A stretch of 64,000 nucleotides of DNA from Symbiodinium natans (GCA_905221605.1 CAJNDS010002366.1:202001-266000), one strand, 5' to 3'. Shown: positions 20,161 to 31,368, counted from the first letter of the stretch. Numbers and translations: made by a program. The notes: generated from the sequence alone by a model not told the origin.

Positions 20161-22376
20161 GTTTTGAATTGCTTTTTGGCATCAAATAGCGGGTTTCACT
20201 CCATATGGGAGTTTCTGCCTAGAGCAAGAGATGGACCTGTTTCTGAACCCTAAATGGCTCTTCTGAGATCTACACATCCCCCCCCGCCCCCCCCCCCCCG
20301 AACCCATCCACCTCCTTAACCCTTTTCCACAGGAATACTGCAATGCGCTGAGCGACTTGGGTGGAGCTGGGGAAAGGGCATGCATTGACTCCATTTGCTC
20401 TTTAGGACTCTGGGGTCTAAAGGGTTTGTTCGAGGGCCGCGGGCACACGCACTAGCATGCAGGAAAGATTCTTCCTGACACGTCTGAGTGCACATTTAGC
20501 AAGGCTTGACAAACACCCTTCCGGAGGCCATTCTCCAATCATCCTGTTTACGAACAATCGAACGGGTCGTCTGTGTCTAAGTGTCTACCGCTCGCGCATG
20601 CGTCGCTCTGCCAAACTGGCAAGCCTCTTCAGTTTGTGATGGGGAGTGTTCCAAAGAGCCACCCCGAACTATTCAGAGTCCTCATTCGTCCCACCCCCCC
20701 CCATCTACTAAGACATCATGACGCGTATTCGGGTACTTTGAGAGATTGAACATCGCAGAGTATTATGGCGGTTTGCGGCCTTGCAACAATGGTACGACAT
20801 GTGTCAGAACATGCGAAAGGCAAAAGAATGTAAACCCAATATTGAGCGTTTTGATATTCTGCTCTTGTCTGAAGGATGCCCACGTCACGGACCCCAACCC
20901 CCAAGCTGTGATAAGCTGAACGCTTTTCGCTGGCTTCAGGGCCCCTCACCCCCCCTCTGCGTTATCTGTCTTATCTTTTTCAATATTATGTAAATTATCT
21001 ATACTTCTATATGATCAGTCTATTAATCATATCTCATCTATCACATTATATTACCCGTTAGACTAAGAGCTTCATTCGCGGGGCTTGCTCGAAGCTCGCT
21101 CGAGGCATGCTGGCGCCAGCACTCACTTGCTTGCTCCTGGGCTGAAGCAGAAACAAGCCGAACCGCAAACCCTTTTACGCCCTAAAGCCCTAAAACCTGC
21201 AACCCTTCCGGCCCAAACCCCCCAAGCGCGAGACCCGGCTAACCCCTATTCCTATGGCTCTCTTTTTGTTTTCTTAAGCCCCGAGCATCCTAGAGTCCTA
21301 GAGCCTAAAACTAGCAGCCCGGAAAGCTATCACCCTGACGTACTAAACTTCCCGGCACACTTGTTTATACCCGAGCCAAAACCGTGTGTTAGAGCAAGTG
21401 GCAAGCTGTTTTGGACCCTTTGCCATAGTTCGCGGAGCACCAGTTTACAAGAAGGTGCGGGAGAAAAGTGTACTCATCCATGGATGATCAGATACTGATA
21501 CGTTCAAGCCTATGTAAGCAGAGCTTTTGTATCTGGCCCAGGCAATTACGAACTATGTGCATGCTGCCAGAGCAGCCATGCCGGCCTAGATATTTTCATG
21601 GCAATCACGGTGCCCGAGCATCCATGCTGGCCCACATCGTTTCGTCCAGGGGTTTGGGGTTTAGGGATTAGGGATTTCAGGGCGGTTTAGGATTTAGGGT
21701 CTAGGGTCAGCTCAAAAACACCAGCGCCCCAAACTCTTGACCTACGCAATAAAGTTACACTCGAAGCCTTCGAGCAGTAAATCGCAAGCTTCAAGCGAAA
21801 TGCATGACATCCGACACCTGACACACCATTCGTTTGAGCCCAAAGCCTTTAAGCCCTAAGTCCCGAACCCCCCGGCAAACTCTAGCCGCGAAAGCCGAGG
21901 TCTTTTTACGCCTGGCCCCCAGAGACGAGTTTTTGGTCCTGGCGGCACGGCCTCCCGGCGTGAGAGAAGGTACAGAGTGTAATATAGGGGTCGGGATAAT
22001 TGCGAATAGTGTCCCCTTACGGTCCCTACATAATTGTATCTCATATCCCCCCAAAGCCCTGCTCCAACAATTCGGGCTCCTATATTACAGCTTCAGGTTT
22101 TTGTGGAATCTGGGGATGCAGGGCTGGTCATTGGCTGCCGGTGTTCCAGAGTTCAATGGTCATGGCATGAGAAGAGTTTGGGCGCTTTCCTGCCAAGGCT
22201 GTGGTGATTCGAGGGGCTTCCCACGTCATGGCTGGTTAGAGGGAGGGGGCGGTGTTTCGAGATCGAGTGAAACTTGCGAACTGGTGGCCCCCAAACATCC
22301 CAAACCCGAACACCCTACATTTGTTAGCCTACAGACCTGTCGTTGTAACCGTCGTAGCCCCTCCTCTCTCTCTCTC

Positions 22377-22407
<31 letters not shown>

Positions 22408-24680
22408 TTGTCTGCTTTTCTGGGAGTGGACGTCTTTCGTCAAAGGCTTGCCGGTAACTCATGTATCCCAAGGGGCGTCTACGAGGTTGGGACCATTGAA
22501 GTTGAAGCTGTTATCGGCGGAGTTGATAGGTCAGGCTTTAAGGGTTCGGTCTGGAGACTGGGTTGCCACATCTTCAAGGTTTTCGACTTTGAGGCCCCCC
22601 CCCCCCCCCCCCTTCACCTTCAGAGCTCAGTGTAGCTTAGCTCAGTTTGCCCAACTGTCACCAACTGCGTTAGGTCTTATGACGGGCTCAGTCCTCGCGC
22701 ACCTGCCTTTCAGCTCCGCGGCTTTTTCTGGGACTTTGGGGGGGGGGGGGGGGTGTATGTGCCTGTTGCCTATGGCTACGTTCCTTTCATGGCCCAAAGC
22801 TCTTGGGACCTCTTAGGCTATCCTCTCGGAAGCGACAACGCAGATTCACCTCTCACCTGCCAAAGTTGCTGCCGACACTCCAGCACCAACCAGGACCGCC
22901 AGCAATACCAACATCACCCGTTATTGTAATCCCCGCTTGTGCAGTATATGCACGAGCAGCATGTGCGACGCTTGTTAGGTACAATCTCCTGCATGTTAGG
23001 TGGTCACAAAGACCAAAACTGCATCTTGCATGTTGTGTTTCACAAGTATCGTCAGCACCACTCCCCCTCCCCTTCCCTCGCCCCGAATCACCACAACCAC
23101 CAGAACCACCACAGCCACCACAGCCACCACAACCACTGCAACCAACACAACAAACACGACAACCACAACCACCAGGAGCAGCAGCAGCTGCTGCCGAGCA
23201 TGAGAACGGGGAACCCCCCCCCCCCCCTCCCCCGCCCCCTCGAACGCTGTGCCTTCTAAGACCGGGTTTAGGGTTTAGGGTTTACGGTTTAGGGTTTAGG
23301 GTCACTCAGGCTTCATGACTTAACGTGTTTGGCTCGGTGGCTGCAGTTCAACTATGAGGGTGGCTCAAAGACCTGCCAATCCCAATCCCCCACGAACCAT
23401 GAAGCCCTGCATCCCGATTCTCTGCAGTCTGATGCTATTCTCAACCCCCAGATCAATAGCAACAGAAAAGAGAAACACTTAGGGTGTTCGATCGGGTGGT
23501 CGAAATTTCACGCACCCTGCACTCCAAACACACCTCCTCCCAGCTATTTCAACCCAAAGGCCTCATGAAGTGCTCTGCATCTGAGTCCAAGTAGTGGTAG
23601 GACATTTTTCTCTGAGTTCCCGTATGAGACCCCCAAAGCTTCAAGTGAGTATGACTTCTATGACGCCTCAGAGTCAGAGGCTGCGCCTATCATCTGCTTC
23701 TGGCCACACGCAGCTTGCAACACGCGACGGAGTGCACGGCAGCGCGGATATGCATTCCGTTGCTCCTAACCCTTGAGAGTTCGGGGCACGAGGAGGAGAG
23801 CAGCTAGTAGGGGCAATGAGGTCGCTAGATGCTAGCCAGTACCCTGAGCCTCTACGGTTCAATGTTTCAATGTGTTGGCACACCACCACAGAAATGGATC
23901 GTCACAGGGCAGGATCTGGGGCAACATGGAATAGTATAAAGGCCGGTAGGCAACAGCTCCCGGGCTGACACACTTCGCGAGGCACGGCGTTTGGACCAGA
24001 CATTTATCCACATCACGTGTGCCTTCACTGCACCTGGAGCCAGAAAAGCGACGAACCCTTCCAGCAAAGGGAAGCCCGTCTGTGAATTAGTGAAACAACC
24101 CTAAAGCCGAAAGCCGTAAACCTAAGCTTCCTGCCAGGCTCCCAAAACCTGCCAAACTCCTGGACCCTTACAAGCGACCGTTTTGGGGGTTATTTAGGGG
24201 CGACTTATGTATATGGGGACCATACCAGGTATAGGTGATATGTAGGGGAAGAAGATGAAGGGTCCCCTCTAGGGGTCCCTCCTTATACCCCGGAATAAAC
24301 GTTCCGAAGCCTCTTCAGATGCCCCTCCTAGAGGCCTTGCAACGGGCTGCGCCTTGAGCGCCTCAGAGATCTTCACAGCCTTCTGCGTGATGCTGAACTT
24401 GCCCGCTGAACGCCTTCATGTGGATTGAGTTTGTTTTGGCTTTCCAGGGGCAGAATTGCTGGAGGCCCCTTCCTAGATTGCGCGGCCAAGGTTTCTTTTT
24501 CATAGGGTTTAGGGTTTAGCGTTTTGGGCTTAGGGTTAAGTAGTTCCGGCTTTGGGTGGAGGGGCTTTCAGCTTTGACACCAGGTTGAGACTGCAGAGTT
24601 TGGTGTTTAGGGTTTGTGCTGTGGGCCCTGCTATGAACAAACCTTGTTGTTGTTTGACGATGTTGTGCTACTTCTTGCAG
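20161..24680. other. no supported gene; simple repeats
   Basis: Open frames are numerous, the longest being 21834-22457 on the + strand (207 codons), but none shows convincing splice sites and the long ones run into CT repeats or poly-Pro tracts. Contains (CT)n at 22362-22408, C and G runs (22587-22612, 22738-22752, 23214-23237) and a CAC/ACC-rich stretch (23090-23190). Confidence 0.3.
22362..22408. repeat. (CT)n microsatellite
   Basis: Near-pure CT dinucleotides. Overlapping frames give Ser-Leu or Arg-Glu repeats. Confidence 0.92.
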
Positions 24681-25721
24681 AAAGGGTTCCCAAGAGTCAG
24701 TCAAGAGCTACATAAAAGCACGTGCGATGAGGTTGAAGCAGTTCATGGAGGATCCCCGAAAACCTGTCACCGGCCTCGCCTACACGCAATGGGTCGCACC
24801 GGTTGCTTCCGCTCATGAATCCTTGAGCCGCTATGCCCGAAATGATGGAAAATGCCAACCCTGGTCTGTCGTAGCGACAAGCACATACAGCCTTGAGCTG
24901 CTAGACGGCCTTGCCACGAAGCCAAGGATCTATAGAATCTTCTGCCATCTTTCACGCCCTCAAGCCTACCAATTGCTTCAGAACCCCCCCCCCCCCAAAA
25001 AAAAAAAAAAGCAAATCATTATCCTTCCTTATAAGGGGAATATAGGGTTAGTGTTTTTTGAATTTTGGGGGTTCTTAAGCAAATAGAAGAAGCTGATTGA
25101 AACTCTGCAGTCAGTTTCGAGAGGTACTTCATCGGCCGCCTCTGGGCGCCGAAAGACGCCGGCGTCTCCGAACGTATGGCCGAGCGGCTGACTTGTGAGC
25201 CCAAACAGTTTAGGGTTCCCCTGGGCTTAGGGTTTAGGGTTTAGGGTTTAGGGTTTAGGGTTTAGGGTTCCCTGGGCCCCTGGGCCCTGAGAGGTGTAGT
25301 TCAGGCTCAGTCACGGGTTCTTTGGCTTCAGGATTTGAAGAGGCTAGACAGGCTGCCCAAACCCTGCGTGCTCCAAGTCAAAAAAAGCCCCACAATCTTC
25401 TTAAGTGGGCTCAAGCCGGCTCAAACCCCTCAGGCCCTTAAGCCCCTCCCTAAAACCCCCCAAACCCCAAACCCCAAACCCCAAACCCCAAACCCCAAAC
25501 CCCAAACCCCAAACCCCAAACCCCAAACCCCAAACCCCAAACCCCAAACCCTAAACCCTAAACCCTAAACCCTAAACCCTAAACCCTAACCCGCCCCCCA
25601 AACAGCCTTAAGATGCAGTACAGACCCTGCAGAGATGCGCAAGGCCAACATCGGCCTGGCTGCGGTACTCTACGGGATGCCCTCCCTTTTTCGAGGCCTC
25701 TATGAAGCTCTTGAATGCTGG
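24681..25721 (+). CDS. multi-exon gene fragment (exons 24681-24963, 25111-25173, 25332-25376, 25633-25721)
   Basis: Exon 1 follows CTACTTCTTGCAG and stays open for 94 codons (KGSQESVKSYIKARAM, then GLAYTQWVAPVASAHESL) up to a family-2 element. Exon 2 follows ACTCTGCAG and reads SFERYFIGRLWAPKDAGV to a GTATGG donor. Exon 3 (FEEARQAAQTLRAP) and exon 4 (MRKANIGLAAVLYGMPSL, then YEALECW) join in phase through a shared Lys codon; exon 4 ends exactly at GTTTAGGG. Exons 2-3-4 are phase-consistent; the link from exon 1 to 2 is not settled. Mostly helical, no family recognised. An alternative donor for exon 2 is GTGAGC at 25195. Confidence 0.52.
24966..25087. mobile_element. family-2 inverted-repeat element
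   Basis: Left end CTACCAATTGCTTCAGAAC, right end GGTTCTTAAGCAAATAG with reading GAAG beyond. Between them a C/A homopolymer block and CCTTATAAGG. Same ends as copies at 30644, 40714 and 56095. Sits between exons 24681-24963 and 25111-25173. Confidence 0.7.
25444..25591 (-). repeat. CCCCAAA array grading to CCCTAAA before exon
   Basis: Thirteen or more CCCCAAA units followed by six CCCTAAA units. Ends about 40 bp before the exon at 25633. Confidence 0.92.
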
Positions 25722-25854
25722 GTTTAGGGTTTAGGGTTTAGGGTTTAGGGTTTAGGGTTTAGGGTTTAGGGTTTAGGGTTTAGGGTTTAGGGTTAGGGTT
25801 TAGGGTCTAGGGTCTAGGGTTTAGGGTTTAGGGTTTAGGGTTTAGGGTTTAGGG
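25722..25854 (+). repeat. TTTAGGG array beginning at a donor
   Basis: About 19 units starting at the GT after the exon ending at 25721. Confidence 0.92.
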
Positions 25855-25940
25855 CTTGTTGCATTGGGAGTTTCTTGGAACGAAGGGGTAGTCGAAGCCA
25901 AGGCTTATGCAAGGCTAGGAGCTTCAATGCGGCTGGATTT

Positions 25941-26010
25941 GGGGTTCAGGGTTTAGGGTTTAGGGTTTAGGGTTTAGGTCGAGGGTTTAGGGTTTAGGGT
26001 TTAGGGTTTC
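25941..26010 (+). repeat. TTTAGGG array
   Basis: About nine units with one interruption (TTTAGGTCGAGGG). Confidence 0.88.
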
Positions 26011-26522
26011 GGGTGTCTTCCGGGCAAAGGTGCCTTGTATGTGCCTTGCATTCCATTGGGGGCGCTCATCGGTCTCTGAGCGTGTGGCTTCGGGGTGCAA
26101 GGCTGGAGTAGGGTTATGACTCTCTTAGAGTCATAGAGGGTCTTAAGGTGCAGGTTTCAGGGTAGAGCGCATCAAAGAGCGGCACCACCAAAATTCGACA
26201 AGGGCAACTAAGTAGCCCCTAACACACGCCCCAAACCCCGAAGCCCGACTCGGCCTGTGATGTGCTGAGATGTTCTAGATATGTGTGCCTCGCCGCAAAA
26301 ACAACGGCTCAGCAAGTACCTCTTCACTTCGAGAACCCTCTAAGTTTTTGATTTCTAGACGTGACGTACGTAGATTTTAACCGGGAGATGCCCCTGAGAG
26401 TCTGATGCCCAATACGCCCTTCCGTAGCCGCCCAACCTCCAACACTCTGGACATCCTGAATTCCCACCTCTTGCTCGGAGTGTCGCATCCTCACAGGAGA
26501 CTTCTACCATGTGTTGTCCCAG

Positions 26523-26562
26523 GGCGGCATGGAGGATCAGGGAAGATGAATGATGTTCCAAA
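26523..26562 (+). CDS. possible 40-nt exon before a TTTAGGG array
   Basis: Acceptor CCATGTGTTGTCCCAG, then RHGGSGKMNDVP (two leading bases), then GTTAGGGTTTAGGG. Too short to identify. Confidence 0.3.
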
Positions 26563-26806
26563 GTTAGGGTTTAGGGTTTAGGGTTTAGGGTTTAGAGTTT
26601 AGGGTTTCTCCAGAACCTCAGAGCAGAGTCTGGGCATCAAATAAGAGCGTCAGCTTGAATTCAAGGCTCGGGTTTTTTGTGCAGATGCCAACTTAAGCCA
26701 CAAGCAGTAGCACCGTCACAGCTCTTCACCAATTTAAACTTCCGAAAGCGCTGAAGTTTCTGGATGTCAAGCAGCCTCACTCGTAAGAAGCCATGAGCCA
26801 TAAAAG

Positions 26807-26896
26807 GTCCCAGAAGAAACGACAAGCTTCCACCATTCAGGTCCGGCGCATTCTTCTTCGCCACTGGCGCAGTCCTGCCTTTTGGGCTCACTGGCG
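26807..26896 (+). CDS. possible exon ending at GTTTAGG
   Basis: All three frames are open across 90 nt; the most protein-like reads SQKKRQASTIQVRRILLR then HWRSPAFWAHW. The right border is a GTTTAGG donor into a repeat tract. The acceptor CCATAAAAG is weak. Confidence 0.35.
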
Positions 26897-27016
26897 GTTT
26901 AGGCTTCAAGGTTCAAGGGTTCAGGGCTTACGGTTCAGGGTTTAGGGTTTAGGGTTTAGCACACCTTGGGTTTGTTGTTGTCGCCTTCGACTCTTGCGAC
27001 GCCATTATCTACACAG

Positions 27017-27223
27017 CATCGTGCTCAAGCCTCCACATACGCCACCAGGACTGCCTCCACAGCACACTGGGCCGAACATGCCAAACAACAGGCCAGAGCT
27101 CAATTACAGCAAAAATCAGAGTCAGCATTCCACCTCCACTTCCAGGAAGCACCTCGGAGTCTCGACAGCCTCTTTCGTTGCTTTGTTTCGCTCTCGACCC
27201 TCGAAAACATCTTTGGTTGCAGG
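27017..27223 (+). CDS. candidate 69-codon exon, helical
   Basis: Acceptor GCGACGCCATTATCTACACAG. In phase 0 it reads HRAQASTYATRTASTAHW, then AEHAKQQARAQLQQKS, and ends SLSTLENIFGCR before GTTTTC. No stop for 69 codons and a good amphipathic helix in the middle. Unknown protein. Confidence 0.5.
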
Positions 27224-27569
27224 GTTTTCTGGTTAGCATCTAAACAAACCGGTGCTTTTCGATGTTTCTCGTCCACGCTGCACAGCTTCATGGTTCTGGC
27301 CTTTTGGGTGTAGGGTTTGGGCTTGGCGTGCTTCAGGATGCGAAGTGTTCTGTGCATGGAGCGTAGTTATTGGGCTCAGAGACTCAGGCTCCTCCTTTTC
27401 GGAGCAGCTTCCTATGCACCGAGCCTTAGTGGGCCTTAAAGCCTCAAAGTTTCTTTTGTAGGGGCCTTCGCAAGCGGTCGATATCGATTCATGCGAAGAA
27501 TTTGACAGCCCCAAAATACTGAACCATACGCCCTCAAAGCCCCTACACTCATTGACATTGATGTCCGAG

Positions 27570-27707
27570 CAAGCTGGAGGATGTACCTTCGAGTTGGTGG
27601 ATGGGGCCACAGCCACTCGGCTTTGCTTGGCTTGCCTGTGTTTCGGGAAAGAGGTCAGAACAAGTGACGAGTCCTCGACCACGGCCGTGAACAAAGGGAG
27701 CCGCTAG
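27570..27707 (+). CDS. candidate terminal exon, Cys-rich
   Basis: After GATGTCCGAG the phase-0 frame reads QAGGCTFELVDGATATRL, then CLACLCFGKE, and ends NKGSR with TAG. Four cysteines within 23 residues. Phase fits the exon at 27017-27223. An internal GTCAGA donor after 27653 would make it an internal exon instead. Confidence 0.42.
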   Translation, partial: QAGGCTFELVDGATATRLCLACLCFGKEVRTSDESSTTAVNKGSR

Positions 27708-27843
27708 TAGAGGCACATCCTCCGTACCCTGGCCACTTTTTCCCAGCCACACCGGAACTCAAGAAGAGTGCCCCCCAAGAGTGCCCGCAAGCCCCAAAGG
27801 CTGGATGATGAGGGTAGCCTCGCATCCTTGCAACTCTAGTTAG

Positions 27844-28368
27844 TGGTTTCCAAGTTCTGTACTGGGTGGGTCATGTTGAATCCGCTGCCGCAATTGGGCT
27901 TTACGAAGCTGGCGACCCTCTGGAAACTGCTTGGGCGCTGGGACCTCTAGTGGCTACAGGCTACAGCCTTTGCCACAATACTGTACAACATGGCACCAGA
28001 AATTATAAATGCCACACACTACAGCAGCCAGACGCAGAGAGGATAAGACTGAACGTCAGCGTGTCATCTGCGAGACAGGTTTGATGCGTGGCCTGCAAGA
28101 TATGGGTGTCCTTGGGTTACCATGCATCTTGGCTGTGGCGCGTTGCCCTCAAGCCCGTAAACCTAAACTTGCCACCCCCATTCCGTGACATCCAGCCCAA
28201 AACGTCACACTCTGAGTCCTATCTGAGGCCTCATGCATCTTCTCAGTGCGGGGCTTTCGTGTCTCGGTGAGATGGTAGGACAGTACAGGGGTGCAGGTTA
28301 GGTGCTTCACAGTTGAAGATTTTGAAATAGCAAATGCCGCAGACAATCGGGGTTTGGCCTGGTGTCAT
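27844..28368 (+). CDS. multi-exon gene fragment (exons 27844-28078, 28196-28266, 28302-28368)
   Basis: Exon 1 (acceptor AACTCTAGTTAG) is open for 78 codons: GFQVLYWVGHVESAAAIG, then EAGDPLETAWALGPLVAT, ending VSVSSARQ before GTTTGA. Exon 2 follows CATTCCGTGACATCCAG, reads PKTSHSESYLRPHASS and ends at a good GTGAGA donor. Exon 3 (acceptor GCAGGTTAG) reads CFTVEDFEIANAADNRGL. All three join in phase. The exon 3 end is uncertain and intron 2 would be only 35 nt, which is very short, so exon 3 could use another acceptor. The repeat-like alternation of helices is suggestive but I cannot name a family. Confidence 0.5.
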
Positions 28369-28415
28369 GTCCTCACCCAGACCCGCCTCCCGTCGAGAGC
28401 GACACAGATCGACAG

Positions 28416-28434
28416 AGAGAGAGAGAGAGAGAGT
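28416..28434. repeat. (GA)n microsatellite
   Basis: Short run of GA dinucleotides. Confidence 0.85.
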
Positions 28435-28579
28435 ACACAAACCAAGTTTTACTTTTGTGAGGTTCGAGTGTGGAAGCCTCATTTCTGACAGTAAGTTGTA
28501 CGAAAGATCATTTTTGTAAGTTTGATTGTTGAAGCCTCAAATCTGACACTTTGGCCAAGTGCCTCAAAATTGTGTGTGT

Positions 28580-28745
28580 TGACATGTCTGTGAATTGCGC
28601 CAAAGCGCACTGTGTCAATGCATTGTGTGCCAAATTGCACTGTGCCACTGTGGCAAGTGTCAAGTCCGTTGTGCCAAGTGCATTGTCGAGTGCACTATGG
28701 GGCCAAGTGCATTACGTGAAGTGCGTTGTGCGAAGTGCATTGCTA
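28580..28745. repeat. degenerate ~14-bp repeat (consensus about TGCCAAGTGCATTG)
   Basis: At least ten irregular copies of GTGC-, CATTG- and CAAGTG-containing units. Minisatellite-like; frames across it give Cys/Val/His repeats. Confidence 0.7.
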
Positions 28746-28773
28746 CGGGGTTTCGGTTTTCTAAGATTCCAAG

Positions 28774-28870
28774 GCTTCACCGACGGGAGGGACGGTTGCA
28801 GCAGCGATCAGCATCTCAAGCCTCGACAAACCCCTTCCTCCAGATATCCGAGACACCGGAGACAGCCCCT
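28774..28870 (+). CDS. possible exon
   Basis: Acceptor TTCTAAGATTCCAAG; one frame reads LHRREGRLQQRSASQAST and ends with TAA shortly after, another stays open too. Low confidence because no clear donor is seen. Confidence 0.28.
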
Positions 28871-28904
28871 TCCTAAACCCTGGACTTAAGACGCAGACTT
28901 GCAG

Positions 28905-28990
28905 GTACCACTTCATGATCCTGGCAAGCCTGGTCCCGGAAGAGAAGGCCCAACATCTGTTACCCTTCAGTAGGGAGAGGGGGCCACAGG
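28905..28990 (+). CDS. candidate exon, 28 codons
   Basis: Acceptor AAGACGCAGACTTGCAG. With one leading base it reads YHFMILASLVPEEKAQHL then LPFSRERGPQ and ends at GTGCCT. A (CCCTAAA)n array starts 20 bp later. Hydrophobic-then-charged helix; unknown protein. Confidence 0.45.
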
Positions 28991-29010
28991 GTGCCTAGAG
29001 ATTCGGATGT

Positions 29011-29128
29011 AACCCTAAACCCTAAACCCTAAACCCTAAACCCTAAACCCTAAACCCTAAACCCTAAACCCTAAACCCTAAACCCTAAACCCTAAAACCC
29101 TCAACCCTAAACCCTAAAACCCTTAAAG
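29011..29128 (-). repeat. CCCTAAA array
   Basis: About 16 units, the last few with one extra or missing base. Confidence 0.92.
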
Positions 29129-29194
29129 CCCCTAAGATGCTTCATTGATGTCAAAAAGATTGGGCCTCTGACGAGATGGGGGTTTCCGGAATTA

Positions 29195-29280
29195 GGGCTA
29201 CCTGATTCGGCTCCGTATCGAAAGGGAGTCCTCCTATTTGGGGTCTAGATTAGAGGTCCCTTATGTTCGTAAACCCCCCC
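29195..29280. repeat. family-4-like repeat
   Basis: Shares GGGGTCTAGATTAGAGGTCCC and TTCGTAAACCCCCC with the copies at 37966 and 56203. Ends not defined. Confidence 0.4.
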
Positions 29281-29595
29281 ATATGCAGTCACAACCATAA
29301 GGTCTGAAGCCTTGAGTCCTTCACCTTGCCACTGGCGACCGAAGTCGCTGAATCCGATGGCTTGAGCTTAACCCTGAGCCCCTCGTAGGCAGAGTTCCTT
29401 GGCAGAGCATCACATGTCCGTGGGAGGGCTTCCAAACTGCAGCCCTCAGTGTGAAAGCTTTGGCTGAGCGGTTTTAGGTTCGGGGTCAGCTCGGGATGAT
29501 TTGGGAATTGCCGCCTAAGGTTGGGGACTGCCTTTCCCCAAGACTTCACACGCAAGAGAATCTAAACTTACAAGACCATGAGCCTTCAAGGCCAG

Positions 29596-29862
29596 TTCGT
29601 AGTTTTGGAACTGTTTGGAGCTGCTCGGGCCAGTCTCTGCGTGGGACGTTCACGGCAGCAGCCAAGTAGTCGTCACATCTCCGAACTGCGGCGACTCCAA
29701 AATGCTCAGAAGATCTGATCTGTTATCAACCGCACCAAATCTCGGGGACAGTCAGCGGCATTTCCGGCAGGCTATCAGCTGATGGCCACAGCGCGTGCCT
29801 GGCGCATGAGAGGGGCAAAGAGTCTATGGAGCTGGACAACCCCCAACCCTCGAAAGCTCTAG
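29596..29862 (+). CDS. 3' end of a gene (exons 29596-29640 and 29752-29862)
   Basis: Exon 1 follows TTCAAGGCCAG and reads FVVLELFGAARASLC to a GTGGGA donor. Exon 2 follows ATCTCGGGGACAG and, in matching phase 0, reads SAAFPAGYQLMATARAWR and ends PNPRKL with TAG. A second frame of exon 2 (SGISGRLSADGHSACLAH, stop at 29876) is also open, so the frame is not certain. Unknown protein. Confidence 0.42.
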
Positions 29863-29937
29863 GCTCTGGGGATTAGGGCTTTGGGGTACACTGGGGATTA
29901 GTGCTTTTGGGGTACAGATCGCAAGCCGCACGCTACG

Positions 29938-30031
29938 GGTTTAGGGTTTAGGGTTTAGGGTTTAGGGTTTAGGGTTTAGGGTTTAGGGTTTAGGGTTTAT
30001 AGGGTTTAGGGTTTATAGGGTTTAGGGTTTA
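29938..30031 (+). repeat. TTTAGGG array
   Basis: About 13 units with two TTTATAGGG insertions. Confidence 0.9.
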
Positions 30032-30126
30032 TCACATTAATCCAGTCGCCCCCAGATGGAATTCATAGGAGCCGAAGGCAGGCTCCCAGTGATGATCCAC
30101 AAACTGGGTTCAGCTTTCTGAGATTG

Positions 30127-30220
30127 CCTGCATGGCCTATTTTCCCCTATCACTCCTTAAAAAAGGCCCTGTATAGGGTTGGTTATATAGGGGGATTCTA
30201 AGGCGTAGTAGCCATGCTGG
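30127..30220. mobile_element. family-1 element
   Basis: CTGCATGGCCTATTTTCCC, CCTTAAAAAAGGCCCTGTATA, GTAGTAGCCATGCTGG. Confidence 0.7.
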
Positions 30221-30643
30221 AATAGGCTTGTAAAGAGTATCAGACGTTTTGGGATTGCTTGCCGAGACGCGAGAGGCAGCTTCTCGAAGCCGCCTAGGTT
30301 CCGCCCATGTCCTTTTCTGCAAAGATTCCCTGGAAATAGGACTAAAAAACTACACAGCAGGAACCCAAAAGCATCCTAAGCAACAGCTCAAAGCCATAAG
30401 CCAAAGACTTTGGGCCACTTCCCCTTTGTTCTGGGCAGGAAGCCTTAACTCTTACGAGCCGGACGCGTCGAAATTTTGGTGGGTCCCCGAACATACTAAA
30501 GCGAGCCACATGGGTTACCATTTGGTCGTTTTGTGAGGAAACAGAAATCGTTGGGGCTGGGCTTGGCTTTTTGGATTCCATCTTTTAAGCTTCTTGGACA
30601 CCAAGGCCCTTAAAGTTTGAGCTGCCTTCCTTGACCCTGAAAA

Positions 30644-30789
30644 CTACTATTTGCTTAAGAACCCCATGCCTTCGATCTTTTCGGGTTGTAGGCAGACTTC
30701 CCAGGAAATGAGCAAAAATCTTCCTTATAAGGGCAATCAAGGGAAGAGTTTTTTTTTGTACTTTTTTGGTGTTCTTAAGCAACTAGTAG
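30644..30789. mobile_element. family-2 inverted-repeat element
   Basis: Left CTACTATTTGCTTAAGAAC, right GTTCTTAAGCAACTAGTAG, with CCTTATAAGG inside. The inverted ends match with few differences, 46 bp before the exon candidate at 30835. Confidence 0.8.
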
Positions 30790-30834
30790 AAAAGTTGTCC
30801 TTCGTGGGGTTGAAAAAGCCTTCCTGGGTCGAAG

Positions 30835-30883
30835 GCAAGGTCCCTTGAGACCCGAGCCAGCCTCAATTTGCAGGGCCTGTTGG
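30835..30883 (+). CDS. candidate short exon between family-2 element and TTTAGGG array
   Basis: Acceptor CTTCCTGGGTCGAAG, then ARSLETRASLNLQGLL in phase 0, ending exactly at GTTTAGGG. Helical, Leu-spaced. Unknown protein. Confidence 0.42.
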
Positions 30884-30969
30884 GTTTAGGGTTTAGGGTT
30901 TAGGGTTTAGGGTTTAGGGTTTAGGGTTTAGGGTTTAGGGTTTAGGGTTTAGGGTTTATGGTTTAGGGT
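30884..30969 (+). repeat. TTTAGGG array starting at donor
   Basis: Twelve units beginning at the GT after 30883. Confidence 0.92.
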
Positions 30970-31327
30970 GCTGTTTCCCATGCCTAAAGCCCAGATTTTC
31001 GTGAAAGCCCGAGTACTGCACCGTGTACTGTTCGTGTAGTCCCAGTTCCTGTTGTGACGCGACTGAGTTTTTGATGCCTTGCGAGTCTTTGAAAAGTTTA
31101 GTGCCTTTTGCTGTCAGCGTCTCCGTTCAAAATCTGTCGCCCCCAAGTTATCTAACCAATGAGAGTCAGGACTCAAGGCTTTTGGTATGAGGGACTATGG
31201 TCCAAGGAGGTTAAGGGTGCTTGCATTCTGAAATCAACCTTGGCCATTGACGCCAAAGCTGAATCCACGTGACGGATCCGACTGCAGCTTTCCTGGCACA
31301 CATTTTCCGCGGCGGGGACAGCTTCAT

Positions 31328-31336
31328 ATGGGGGGG

Positions 31337-31368
<32 letters not shown>

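Noticed and set aside
21834-22457. 207-codon plus-strand frame
   Set aside because: Runs into the CT microsatellite and lacks a clear acceptor; the middle looks mildly protein-like but an overlapping minus-strand frame is comparable.
22226-22471. Arg-Glu repeat frame and matching Ser-Leu frames
   Set aside because: CT dinucleotide repeat.
22803-23318. 171-codon Pro/Gln/Ala-rich plus-strand frame
   Set aside because: Mostly CAC/ACC and C-run simple sequence; neighbouring frames are equally open. Could hide a low-complexity exon but I cannot support it.
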